A stretch of DNA of 64,000 nucleotides from Bacteroidales bacterium. GTDB lineage: Bacteria > Bacteroidota > Bacteroidia > Bacteroidales > F082. Location of the stretch: contig JAFXLL010000014.1 in the NCBI GenBank assembly GCA_017531225.1, positions 221,190 through 285,189 of the forward strand, given 5' to 3'. Below the pieces are notes generated by a model. It was given only the letters and a program-made list of their open reading frames with translations, was not told where the DNA came from and searched no databases. The translations under genes and the position numbers were made by a program. Of this stretch, positions 55,915 through 64,000 are shown one piece after another (position 1 is the first letter of the stretch; each line of letters opens with the position of its first letter).

Positions 55915-56031
55915 TTATTTCACTTCCTCAAAGTCGGCGTCGGTGACATTATCATCGTTGCCACCCTTGTTGCCGTTGTTCTGGCCGGGGTTGCCGCCTT
56001 GGAAGCCGCCAGCGTTGTTCGAAGAAGGAGA
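55915..56031 (-). pseudogene. dnaK: 3' remnant of dnaK (last ~39 codons only)
   Basis: The minus strand encodes an open C-terminal segment with a Gly/Asn/Gln-rich stretch (GGFQGGNPGQNNGNKGGNDD) followed by NVTDADFEEVK and TAA, the typical DnaK end in Bacteroidales. Upstream of about 56031 the similarity stops abruptly and A/T-rich sequence of another character begins. The rest of DnaK (about 600 residues) is not in the window. It could be an att-like scar of an element inserted at the 3' end of dnaK, or a contig join. dnaK is essential, so an intact copy is expected elsewhere. Confidence 0.8.
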
Positions 56032-56041
56032 TTTTAAATAG

Positions 56042-56104
56042 ATGAAAAAAACAAAGTTTTTCAGTGCTTTGTTGAGAGGATTGGCAGTTGATAAGTCAAA
56101 ATAA
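56042..56104 (+). CDS. Very short possible reading frame at the island edge
   Basis: A 20-codon frame starting MKKTKFFSALLRG and ending in TAA. The start resembles the first codons of an exported protein, so it may be a truncated gene start, a leader peptide or chance. There is no convincing ribosome-binding site. Apart from this, the dnaK remnant and the promoter at 56108-56138, the gap 55788-56177 holds nothing else I can support. Confidence 0.15.
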   Translation: MKKTKFFSALLRGLAVDKSK

Positions 56105-56107
56105 CAC

Positions 56108-56138
56108 TTGCATAAGTGCGAAAAACACCATATCTTTG
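56108..56138 (+). promoter_or_regulatory. Promoter of the defence-like operon, with overlapping inverted repeat
   Basis: TTG at 56108-56110, 20 bases, then TATCTTTG at 56131-56138, 39 bases before the ATG at 56178. An inverted repeat CACTT-GCAT-AAGTG (56105-56118) covers the -33 element and could be an operator. Confidence 0.55.
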
Positions 56139-56177
56139 TAAGTTAATTTATTTTTTGGCTAATCCGTTAAGATTTGT

Positions 56178-59100
56178 ATGGAACAAAGTAGTTTCATTAC
56201 CAATAAAGACAAACTATTGTCGGATATTATTAAAGGTATACTTCCGAAAAGTACTTCCTTGGATGTGCTAGTTGGGTACTTCTATTTTTCAGGCTATAAG
56301 CTGATTTCGGATCAGCTAATCAATAAATATGTGCGGATTTTGGTTGGACTGGACATAGATTATACTATCACCAAACACATCCGTGAGATTGACATGTTGG
56401 CAAATTATAATAAATCCCGGTTGCAACTTAAAGAAGATTTCTATGACCGTTTTATACATTTGTTTAATGAGACTGATTTTCTCGACAGTCAACCAAGATT
56501 GGAATCATTTAAACTGTTTTACAACAAGATTAAAGAGGGCAGTCTGGAGATCAGAAAAACCGATGAACCTTGCCATGCTAAAATGTATATTTTCGACTAT
56601 CGGGATGAAATAAGCGAAGCCGGAGAGGATCCAGGCTCTGTTATTACTGGTTCGAGCAATCTTTCTTATGAAGGACTTGCTGGTAGAGTAGAGATTAATG
56701 CCCGTTTCAACGACAAAGGTTCTTACACTGATGCAAAGACTATTTTTAATGAACTTTGGAATAAAGCAATAGTGATTGCGGATAAGGAACATTTAGGAGA
56801 TTTTGATACCAAAGTCGTTGATCGTATTTGGTATGAAAAACTATATGCTCCATACAAGATGTACTTGCGTGTGCTGAAGGAGTATTTTACCATTCCGACC
56901 ACAGATAACCTTTTGACTCCATATGACATTACCGATGGCAAGTTTTCCAATTTGAAATATCAAACCGATGCTGTTCAGATGGCTATCAATGCCATCCGGA
57001 ATCATAATGGTGTAATTGTGGCGGATGTGGTGGGGCTGGGTAAAAGTATTATTGCCTCTACTGTGGCACGAAACATGAGATTAAGGGTGCTGGTGATATG
57101 TCCTCCTCATTTGGAAGACCAGTGGAAAGGCTATCGCGATGATTTTGGTTTTACTGCTTCTATCTTCACGTCAGGAAAAATGGAAGAAGCACTAAATTAT
57201 TACGAACGCATTGTTAAGCCTAATGAGCAGTATCTGATCGTTGTGGACGAGGCGCACCGTTATCGTAATGAATACACCATAGATTACACCATACTTCATC
57301 AGCTCTGTTCTGGCAATAAGGTTATGCTGCTGACTGCAACACCGTTCAACAATAGGCCCGACGATATCTATGCCATGTTGAAGCTGTTCCAGATACCTAC
57401 TAAATCTACATTGAAGACAGTAGATAACCTGGGAGCGACATTCAAAGAATTAATTGCGGCATATAAACAATTGCAAAAAGATCAGAGAGAAGGAAAAGTG
57501 TCGGATGACGAGGTTTCGAAAGAAGCGGGTAAGATTGCTAATGAGATTCGTTCCATCATCAGCCCGTTGGTGATCCGCCGTTCGCGCATTGACTTAATGG
57601 GTATTCCTGAGTATGCGGAAGACCTCAAACAGCAAAACATTCAATTGGTTATACCCAACGACCCTGTGGAATTGGATTATGATTTGAGCAGCTTGAAAGA
57701 TTTGTATTTAGACACGCTCGACCGCATCAGTGAAGATGAGGATAGTGACAAATCTGACGGCCGTTACCGTTTTAAAGCGGCCAGATACTCTCCAGTGCTC
57801 TATATCAGAGAGGAACTAAAGCAGGAATTGTCGGAATTGTTGGAGGAGAGAACAGGCGTTGAGCTAAACTTGTTGTTAGGACGACAAGCGAATGTGGCAA
57901 AGTTCATGCGTCGGTTGTTAGTAAGACGTTTTGAAAGTTCGGAAAATGCTTTCAAAATGTCGTTGGAATATATGCTGAATTCTTCAAAACAAATATTAAA
58001 GTGGATTGAAGACAAGAAAGTAATGCCTGTTTATAAGAAAGGTAATCTGCCAGATGTTGACGATTTCTACAAAACAGACGACGATGGGAACGATTTGATA
58101 ACAGAAACATACGAGAAGTATGAAAAACGAGGCTTCTTTGAGATTGACATGAAATACATCAAAGATTCCTTTGTTAATGACATCAAATCCGATATGGCAT
58201 TGTTGCAAGAAATCCAGAAAAAATGGTTCGGAACGGATGGGAAAATCAAAAACGATCCGAAACTGGAATCATTTAAAACCATCTTGAAACAGCAAATTGA
58301 TAGCGACCCAAAACGTAAAGTTCTTGTCTTTACTGAATTTGCTGATACGGCCAATTATCTTGGCAAGGAATTGCAAGATTATGGGTTGCCGGTGTTCAAA
58401 TATACTTCGACTGATGCTTCGCAGTCGAATAAAAACATTATCAACGCCAATTTCAATGCAGGTGAAAAGTCTCATTTGCAAAAAGATGATTTCAAGATAC
58501 TAATTGCCACAGATGCCATTTCTGAAGGCTACAACCTTCATCGGGCTGGAACTGTCATTAACTACGACATCCCTTACAACCCCACCCGCATTATACAACG
58601 CATAGGTCGTATCAATCGTGTGAACAAGAAGGTGTTCAGCGAACTTTATATCTATAACTATTTCCCCACCGATGTTGGCGAGTCGGAAACTCGTACCAAG
58701 GAAATATCCACACTGAAAATGGCCATGATTCACGCCATCATGGGTGAGGATACGAAAGTGTTGACGAAAGATGAGGAAATCCAATCCTACTTTTTGGAAC
58801 AATACCGTAAAGAAATGGCAAAGAGTGAGGAAGCTTCGTGGGATCTCAAATATCTCAAGTTGCTGAATGCCTTCAAGGGCACTGAGGTTTATGAGGAGGC
58901 TATGGATATACCACATCGAGCAAGAACAGGTCGTACTGCTAAAAAACCAAATAAGGGAGTGCTGATGTTTGGAAAGAAAGGAAGTGATTTTGTCTTTAAA
59001 TTGGGAAATGAAGAGGGGTTGGTTGAGCAGTTAACAGCCGAACAGGCTATGGGCCTATTCGAAGCAGAGCAGAGTGAAAAACCGGCCGCGCTATCGGAAG

Positions 59101-59435
59101 GTTTTGACACAGCTTATCAGCTTGTCAAAGCGCATCTTTTCAGCAGTGAAGTACAAGATAAAAACGAGAAAATCAGGTTAGAAGCCATGCAGAAGGTGAA
59201 AGTTATGCTGAATAAAAAAGCATTGTCGGCCGATTATCTGAAAGATCTGATGAAAGTCATCCAAAGTGACGGCCTTTCAGGTTATGAGCTTCGATTTATC
59301 AACAAGTTGAAGCCGTCCGAATATCCAAGTCTTCTAGAGCAGATAGATGAGTATTATATCAATCGTATCATTGAAACTTGCAATCATGTGGACGATGGCG
59401 AAGAATCAATCATACTAGCGGAGGAATTGAAATGA
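56178..59435 (+). CDS. PLD-nuclease/SNF2-type helicase fusion
   Basis: 1085 residues. The N-terminal third is a phospholipase-D-type domain with one HKD motif: His133-x-Lys135, Asp140 and GSSN at 158-161. A superfamily 2 SNF2-like motor follows: Walker A GLGKS at 286-290, DEAH at 357-360, LLTATPFN, and in the second RecA lobe LVFTEFADTANYLG, then ATDAISEGYNLH and IQRIGRINR. The last 200 residues are helical. PLD nucleases joined to SF2 motors occur in restriction enzymes and DISARM-type defence. With a methyltransferase downstream this is probably the translocase-nuclease of a restriction-like system. The DNA is visibly more A/T-rich than the core genes. Confidence 0.85.
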   Translation: MEQSSFITNKDKLLSDIIKGILPKSTSLDVLVGYFYFSGYKLISDQLINKYVRILVGLDIDYTITKHIREIDMLANYNKSRLQLKEDFYDRFIHLFNETDFLDSQPRLESFKLFYNKIKEGSLEIRKTDEPCHAKMYIFDYRDEISEAGEDPGSVITGSSNLSYEGLAGRVEINARFNDKGSYTDAKTIFNELWNKAIVIADKEHLGDFDTKVVDRIWYEKLYAPYKMYLRVLKEYFTIPTTDNLLTPYDITDGKFSNLKYQTDAVQMAINAIRNHNGVIVADVVGLGKSIIASTVARNMRLRVLVICPPHLEDQWKGYRDDFGFTASIFTSGKMEEALNYYERIVKPNEQYLIVVDEAHRYRNEYTIDYTILHQLCSGNKVMLLTATPFNNRPDDIYAMLKLFQIPTKSTLKTVDNLGATFKELIAAYKQLQKDQREGKVSDDEVSKEAGKIANEIRSIISPLVIRRSRIDLMGIPEYAEDLKQQNIQLVIPNDPVELDYDLSSLKDLYLDTLDRISEDEDSDKSDGRYRFKAARYSPVLYIREELKQELSELLEERTGVELNLLLGRQANVAKFMRRLLVRRFESSENAFKMSLEYMLNSSKQILKWIEDKKVMPVYKKGNLPDVDDFYKTDDDGNDLITETYEKYEKRGFFEIDMKYIKDSFVNDIKSDMALLQEIQKKWFGTDGKIKNDPKLESFKTILKQQIDSDPKRKVLVFTEFADTANYLGKELQDYGLPVFKYTSTDASQSNKNIINANFNAGEKSHLQKDDFKILIATDAISEGYNLHRAGTVINYDIPYNPTRIIQRIGRINRVNKKVFSELYIYNYFPTDVGESETRTKEISTLKMAMIHAIMGEDTKVLTKDEEIQSYFLEQYRKEMAKSEEASWDLKYLKLLNAFKGTEVYEEAMDIPHRARTGRTAKKPNKGVLMFGKKGSDFVFKLGNEEGLVEQLTAEQAMGLFEAEQSEKPAALSEGFDTAYQLVKAHLFSSEVQDKNEKIRLEAMQKVKVMLNKKALSADYLKDLMKVIQSDGLSGYELRFINKLKPSEYPSLLEQIDEYYINRIIETCNHVDDGEESIILAEELK

Positions 59436-61354
59436 AAACAGCACGAATTTTATTTGAGGAGTTGAATTCTGGCGATGAAAACGTCAAAATTGAAGCGAAA
59501 CGATCTTCTGAGGTTGGGAAAAGCATCTTGGAAACCGTTTGTGCTTTTGCCAATGAACCCGATTTAGGAGGTGGTTACTTGCTTTTGGGTGCAGTTAGAA
59601 AAGGTTTCGATGAACAGGGATTTCCTATTTATGAGCCAGAGAACATCTCAAATCCCGACAAAGTCCAATCAGATCTTGCCAACCAATGTGCTTCTGTGTT
59701 TAATATCCGCCTTCGTCCTCAAATTAAGCAAGAGACCTTCGAAGGTAAAACGGTAATAATAGTAAAGGTTGAGGAAGTTCCCGCTGCTCATAAACCGGTG
59801 TACTTTGAAAATAGAGGGTTGCCTCAGGGTGCATATCGCAGAATTGGCTCTACTGATCAAAAATGTACAGAGGAAGATTTGTCCGTTTTTTATTCATCTG
59901 CCGATAGTATTGAAACCGTCATTGTGAAAGGGTCAAGTTTGGACGACATAGATGAAAACGCGGTTTCGTATTATCGGAAATTGCGAAAACAAGTGAATCC
60001 TGCCGCTGAGGAACTTGCCTATGAGGACACGGAGTTGCTCTTGGCATTGAAAGCTTGTGAAAAAGACCCTACCGGAAATTATGTACTCACTAATGTTGGA
60101 TTGATTGTTTTCGGTAAATCTATGGCTTTACGAAGGTTGATGCCTGCATTAAGAGTGGATTACATTCGAGTTCCAGGCAACCGATGGGTTGAAAGCTCCG
60201 ATAAGCGTTTTGAGCACACTATTGACATGCGCGGAGCGTTCATATTATTGGTGAACAGGGCGGTTAATGCAATAACCGATGACCTTCCCAAAGGATTTGA
60301 ACTCAAGGGTGACAATCTGCAAGCCTTTACACCGATTGACATTCCTAATGATACCTTGCGCGAAGCTATCGTCAATGCTTTCATGCACCGTTCTTTTAGA
60401 GTCAATCGACCTATACAGATTATTCGCTACTCCAACCGTATTGAAATTACCAATCCGGGCTTTTCACTAAAATCACCCGAACATCTTGGAGAACCAGGTT
60501 CGGAATTGAGGAATCCCTTTGTCAGTGCTATTTTCCACGATACCAACTTGGCAGAAACTAAGGGTTCTGGTATTAGATCGATGCGCGATCAAATGAAGAC
60601 GGCACATCTCATGCCACCCACCTTTGAATCCAGTCGTGAAACTAATTTGTTCACTGTCCGTTTGCTGTTGCATCATCTGTTAGGCGAAGAAGATGTTAAT
60701 TGGCTTGCTCTGTTTGCTAATTATGACCTGAATAACGAACAAAGGCTTTCTCTTATTTTTATGCGTGAATTGGGAGCCATTGATAATATCACCTATCGGC
60801 AATTAAACAGTGACATTACAACCCGAAAAGCATCTTTTGATCTCCACCGCATGTGTGAAATGGGATTGTTTGAATTGAAAGGTCAAGGAAAGAATGCCTA
60901 TTATATTGCCGGGTCGGAGTTTATACTACACAATAGCAAAGGTGGCGGAGAAATGTATGGAGGTAATGGAGAAATGTATGGTGCCAATAGAGAAATGTAT
61001 GGAGGAAATGAAGAAATGTATGGTGGCGATGGAGAAATGTATGGAGGAAATGAAGAAATGTATGGTGGCGATGGAGAAATGTATGGTGCTGAAAATTTGC
61101 CCGATGAATTGAAAGAAAGAGTTGCAAAAACCGGGAAACGCATGACTTCAAATGACATGCGACGTCTCATTATAGATTTATGTGCTTTTCAACCTTTGGG
61201 TTTAGCAGAGATGGCTTCTTTATTGCACAGAAATAAGGTCTTTCTAAGAAACCATTACTTAAATCCTCTTATGGAACAAGACCAATTGTTCTATACTATT
61301 CCTGAAATGATAAAACATCCCAATCAGAAATATTCCACAAAAAAGAAACAATAA
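59432..61354 (+). CDS. AlbA_2 (Schlafen-like) ATP-binding protein with tandem heptapeptide repeats
   Basis: 640 residues from ATG 59432, which overlaps the helicase stop as ATGA. The N-terminal AlbA_2/Schlafen-type domain (about 10-150) has KIEAKRSSEVGKSILETVCAFAN and the GGGYLLLGAV motif. A GHKL-like ATPase segment follows (about 290-420) with LREAIVNAFMHRSF and NRIEITNPG. Winged-helix-like sequence spans about 430-500. Seven 7-residue repeats of the type EMYGGNG occupy about 507-555, and a final helical domain ends in basic residues. Relatives are common beside restriction genes; the role here (regulator or defence effector) is not known. Confidence 0.85.
   Translation: MKTARILFEELNSGDENVKIEAKRSSEVGKSILETVCAFANEPDLGGGYLLLGAVRKGFDEQGFPIYEPENISNPDKVQSDLANQCASVFNIRLRPQIKQETFEGKTVIIVKVEEVPAAHKPVYFENRGLPQGAYRRIGSTDQKCTEEDLSVFYSSADSIETVIVKGSSLDDIDENAVSYYRKLRKQVNPAAEELAYEDTELLLALKACEKDPTGNYVLTNVGLIVFGKSMALRRLMPALRVDYIRVPGNRWVESSDKRFEHTIDMRGAFILLVNRAVNAITDDLPKGFELKGDNLQAFTPIDIPNDTLREAIVNAFMHRSFRVNRPIQIIRYSNRIEITNPGFSLKSPEHLGEPGSELRNPFVSAIFHDTNLAETKGSGIRSMRDQMKTAHLMPPTFESSRETNLFTVRLLLHHLLGEEDVNWLALFANYDLNNEQRLSLIFMRELGAIDNITYRQLNSDITTRKASFDLHRMCEMGLFELKGQGKNAYYIAGSEFILHNSKGGGEMYGGNGEMYGANREMYGGNEEMYGGDGEMYGGNEEMYGGDGEMYGAENLPDELKERVAKTGKRMTSNDMRRLIIDLCAFQPLGLAEMASLLHRNKVFLRNHYLNPLMEQDQLFYTIPEMIKHPNQKYSTKKKQ
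60950..61096 (+). repeat. Seven tandem 21-base repeats coding for EMYGG-type heptapeptides
   Basis: Units start at 60950, 60971, 60992, 61013, 61034, 61055 and 61076. Each begins GAAATGTATGG and differs at a few bases after that. Units four-five and six-seven repeat as larger 42-base blocks, which suggests recent expansion. Each unit is 7 codons, so copy-number change keeps the frame. Confidence 0.9.
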
Positions 61355-61359
61355 AGACT

Positions 61360-64000
61360 ATGCAATTCAACCAACCATATAATAGAAACGACTTTCTTAA
61401 TTTCCTAAGAATTAACTTTTTGCCAGAAGATTTCAAGCAGGAAGAAACAAGCGTTGCCAATCCTGTACAGTTCCAATATACACAGAAGGTGACACGCTTG
61501 GGCGAGTGTGAGTCTTTGGGACTTGTCGTTTATGAAGTGAAGCATTCTTCGAAACACGATGCCCGAGTGGGGTTGACAAAAGAAGCATTCCGTCTGTTGG
61601 CTGATGAGTTCTGCGAACGCGCACTTATCTTCTTCGTTCCGGAGGACGACAATAGCAACTACCGTTTCTCCCTTATTGAAATAACACTTGAGCAGAAGGC
61701 CGAATCTGCCCGTGTAGGTAGGAAATATTCTAATCCTCACCGTTATTCCTATTATTTAGGTAAAGGCATTGCATACTACACACCTAACAAGTACCTGAAC
61801 GAATATGGCAGAGTGATGAGCGTTGAGGATCTGAGGAATCGTTTTTCGGTGGAGGTGCTCACCAAGGCCTTCTACCAGGAACTCAGCGACTGGTATGCAT
61901 GGGCCATTATGGTGGTGCGGTTCCCCAATGACTTGAAGACTCTGGAGGACAATCAAAAATACAATGCCGAAGCGATGATTCGCCTTATCACCCGATTGAT
62001 ATTCGTGTGGTTTATCAAGCAGCGGCACCTTGTCCCCGATGAGTTTTTCGATGAGCAATACATTGCCAATAATTTGATCAAAGGCTTCACGCCCAACGCC
62101 AAAGTGAATTTGTTTGGGAAGTCGGAGGAAAGCCATTATTACAAAGGCATTTTGCAAAATCTGTTTTTTGCCATGCTCAACAGCCCGATTACACCTGAGG
62201 GCAAAGATACCATAAGCGAACGCCGTTTCCGCAATGGCCGGGGCGACTACGACAATAACAAGCTGATGCGGCACGAGGATTTGTTTATCAATCCTCAAAA
62301 ATTTGTAGAGCTGGCCAACCAGTACGTTCCCTTCCTCAATGGTGGACTTTTCGACTGTCTTGATGACAAGGACAACGGTGTCTATATCGATGCTTTCACC
62401 GATCGTGAAGTGATTGCAAGGCAACTAATTGTTCCTGACTATCTTTTCTTTGGTGAGGATGTGGGACGCAACATCGACCTTTCGGAATGGTACGGCGACG
62501 CCAAGAAGAAAAAAGTGAGTGCCCGTGGTATCATTGACATCTTGAAACGCTACAACTTTACGGTAGAGGAAAACACGCCTTTCGACCAGGAAGTTTCGCT
62601 CGATCCGGAATTGTTGGGCAAGGTGTTTGAAAACCTGTTGGCATCCTACAACCCCGAAACACAAACTACAGCCCGTAAACAAACCGGTTCGTTCTACACG
62701 CCGCGTGAGATTGTGCAATATATGGTTGACGAGAGCCTTGTGGCGCATCTCAAACGCACTGTCGGTGACGATTTGGAACCGGAGTTCCGTAAATTGATAC
62801 AATACACCGATGAGGCGCCTGAGTTGACTGCCGAACAGAGACGCCAGATCATGAAGGCTTTGTATGACTGCAAGGTGCTCGACCCTGCCTGTGGCTCTGG
62901 TGCATTCCCGATGGGTATGTTGCAACAAATGGTGCATATTCTCAACCGCATCGACCCCGACAACACAATGTGGAAGGAGGTGATGCTCAACAATGCCATT
63001 AGTGAAACTTCCGAAGTATATCAAAACGCCAGTGACGAGGAACGCGCCGAGATGGTGGCTGACATTGAACGCAGCTTCAACGAAAGCATCAACCGTCCCG
63101 ACTACGCCCGTAAGCTCTATTTAATAGAAAACTGTATTTATGGCGTTGACATCCAGCCCATCGCCATACAGATCAGTAAATTGCGTTTCTTCATCTCGTT
63201 GGTGGTGGATCAGAAGACCAATAACAATCCTGTGGACAACTTCGGTATCCGACCGTTGCCCAACCTCGAAGCCAAGTTTGTTGCAGCCAACACCTTGATG
63301 GGTTTGGAGAAGAAAGAGGCCAATCTTTTTGACTCAGAGGCCATCAAGCAAAAAGAGAAGGAGCTGAAAGAGGCGAAGCATCGCATTTTCGGTGCCAAGA
63401 CAGTGAAGACTAAGCGCAAGTACAAAGAGCGTGTGGCTACATTGCGCACGGAAATAGCCGAGATGCTGAAAGAATCCGGCTCCATTGGCAATCAGGAAGC
63501 CCAACAGTTGGCCTCTTGGGACATGTTCGACCAGCACACCTCTTCTCCCTTCTTCGATCCCGAGTGGATGTTCGGAGTGGGCGATGGGTTTGATGTGGTG
63601 ATCGGGAACCCGCCGTATGTGCAACTGCAAAATAATGGTGGGCGGTTAGCCAAATTATACGAGAAATGTGGTTATGTAAGTTATACAAAAACGGGTGACA
63701 TTTACTGCCTCTTTTATGAATTTGGGAGCAGGTTGTTAAAGCAAAGCGGTCATCTGTGCTATATAACAAGTAACAAATGGATGCGTGCGGGTTATGGTGA
63801 AAAACTAAGGGCTTTCTTTTGGAAAAACACCAATCCGCTTATTCTTGTTGATTTTGCAGGGGTAAAGGTGTTTGATAGCGCAACTGTAGATACAAATATT
63901 TTGCTTTTTGAGAGAAGTAAGAACGAAGGAAAGACAAAGAGTTGTATTGCAACAACTATAACAAAAGATGGCTTGGCAAATTTGAGCGATTTTGTTCAGT
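61360..64000 (+). CDS. Eco57I-like adenine-specific DNA methyltransferase/restriction protein, 3' end beyond window
   Basis: About 880 codons are visible, from ATG 61360, 5 bases after the AlbA-type gene, open to the window edge. The N-terminal region holds an E-x-K element (LVVYEVKHSSKHDARVGL, near 55-70) seen at the start of many type IIG-like enzymes and possibly a nuclease relic. The adenine-methyltransferase core has GSFYTPREIV, SAM-binding DPACGSGAFP (from 508) and catalytic NPPY (750-753). A target-recognition region should follow outside. It would modify, and perhaps cut, DNA together with the PLD-helicase. Confidence 0.88.
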   Translation, partial: MQFNQPYNRNDFLNFLRINFLPEDFKQEETSVANPVQFQYTQKVTRLGECESLGLVVYEVKHSSKHDARVGLTKEAFRLLADEFCERALIFFVPEDDNSNYRFSLIEITLEQKAESARVGRKYSNPHRYSYYLGKGIAYYTPNKYLNEYGRVMSVEDLRNRFSVEVLTKAFYQELSDWYAWAIMVVRFPNDLKTLEDNQKYNAEAMIRLITRLIFVWFIKQRHLVPDEFFDEQYIANNLIKGFTPNAKVNLFGKSEESHYYKGILQNLFFAMLNSPITPEGKDTISERRFRNGRGDYDNNKLMRHEDLFINPQKFVELANQYVPFLNGGLFDCLDDKDNGVYIDAFTDREVIARQLIVPDYLFFGEDVGRNIDLSEWYGDAKKKKVSARGIIDILKRYNFTVEENTPFDQEVSLDPELLGKVFENLLASYNPETQTTARKQTGSFYTPREIVQYMVDESLVAHLKRTVGDDLEPEFRKLIQYTDEAPELTAEQRRQIMKALYDCKVLDPACGSGAFPMGMLQQMVHILNRIDPDNTMWKEVMLNNAISETSEVYQNASDEERAEMVADIERSFNESINRPDYARKLYLIENCIYGVDIQPIAIQISKLRFFISLVVDQKTNNNPVDNFGIRPLPNLEAKFVAANTLMGLEKKEANLFDSEAIKQKEKELKEAKHRIFGAKTVKTKRKYKERVATLRTEIAEMLKESGSIGNQEAQQLASWDMFDQHTSSPFFDPEWMFGVGDGFDVVIGNPPYVQLQNNGGRLAKLYEKCGYVSYTKTGDIYCLFYEFGSRLLKQSGHLCYITSNKWMRAGYGEKLRAFFWKNTNPLILVDFAGVKVFDSATVDTNILLFERSKNEGKTKSCIATTITKDGLANLSDFVQ

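Noticed and set aside
60950..61096. Short direct repeats as a possible CRISPR array
   Set aside because: The units are contiguous 21-mers without spacers and lie within an open reading frame.
61756..63024. Two adjoining antisense frames opposite the methyltransferase
   Set aside because: The plus frame has intact methyltransferase motifs throughout; the minus frames have none.
56178..64000. Firm naming of the island as DISARM or BREX
   Set aside because: Core genes drmA, drmB, drmC or brx/pgl are not visible in the window, so the name cannot be supported.

Overview
The window looks like a chromosomal segment of an uncultured or little-studied member of the Bacteroidales (phylum Bacteroidota). 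The evidence is internal: many promoters of the Bacteroidetes type (a TAnnTTTG -7 element just upstream of starts, sometimes with a TTTG or TTG -33 element about 20-23 bases further up), a type IX secretion (T9SS) cargo tail, a PorW/SprE-like lipoprotein, GldH, an S46 dipeptidyl-peptidase, a GSCFA protein, RicT, a RprY-type regulator and many lipoproteins with Bacteroidetes-style lipoboxes. The core genome is moderately GC-rich. The last 8 kb is visibly more A/T-rich.

Layout. 1-9.3 kb (minus strand): a partial RseP protease and an M23 peptidase; groES-groEL; then a five-gene operon pheT - sigma-54 activator - lptE - TPR protein - secG that ends at a clear terminator. 9.4-18.4 kb (plus): a T9SS cargo protein; a run of atypical membrane kinase, PorW-like lipoprotein, bactofilin, fabD and a C-terminal processing protease; then DUF177 and rpmF. 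18.5-22.1 kb (minus): PHP phosphatase, U32 protein and pgi, with a candidate small RNA carrying its own promoter and terminator upstream of pgi. 22.2-29.2 kb: RprY-like regulator, lipoprotein serine hydrolase, DEAD-box helicase, menA, tRNA-Pro(GGG), trxB and a GSCFA protein. 29.2-34.3 kb (minus): an overlapping operon phoH - purC - DPP7 - Gre/NUDIX fusion. 34.4-41.6 kb: a SAM hydroxide adenosyltransferase, then the operon RicT - gldH - PBP1A - obgE - PAP2, and a zinc peptidase. 41.7-47.5 kb (plus): a small protein coupled to a metallophosphatase, a Ser-rich secreted protein behind a sigma-54-like promoter, an AGCS symporter and gltX. 47.5-55.8 kb: lipoproteins and a TolC/RND/MFP efflux operon.

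At about 56.03 kb the core stops abruptly inside the 3' end of dnaK, of which only about 39 terminal codons and the terminator are present. An A/T-rich block follows and runs off the window: a phospholipase-D/SNF2 helicase, an AlbA_2/ATPase protein with tandem heptapeptide repeats, and an Eco57I-like adenine methyltransferase. I read this as a restriction-modification or phage-defence island inserted at, or joined to, dnaK. It is the best candidate here for an incompletely described system.

A second theme is dispersed palindromic DNA that has become protein. A 36-base repeat unit lies in-frame inside the Gre/NUDIX fusion as part of a two-armed 111-base element, and a 34/36 identical single unit supplies most of the signal-peptide core of the lipoprotein GldH.
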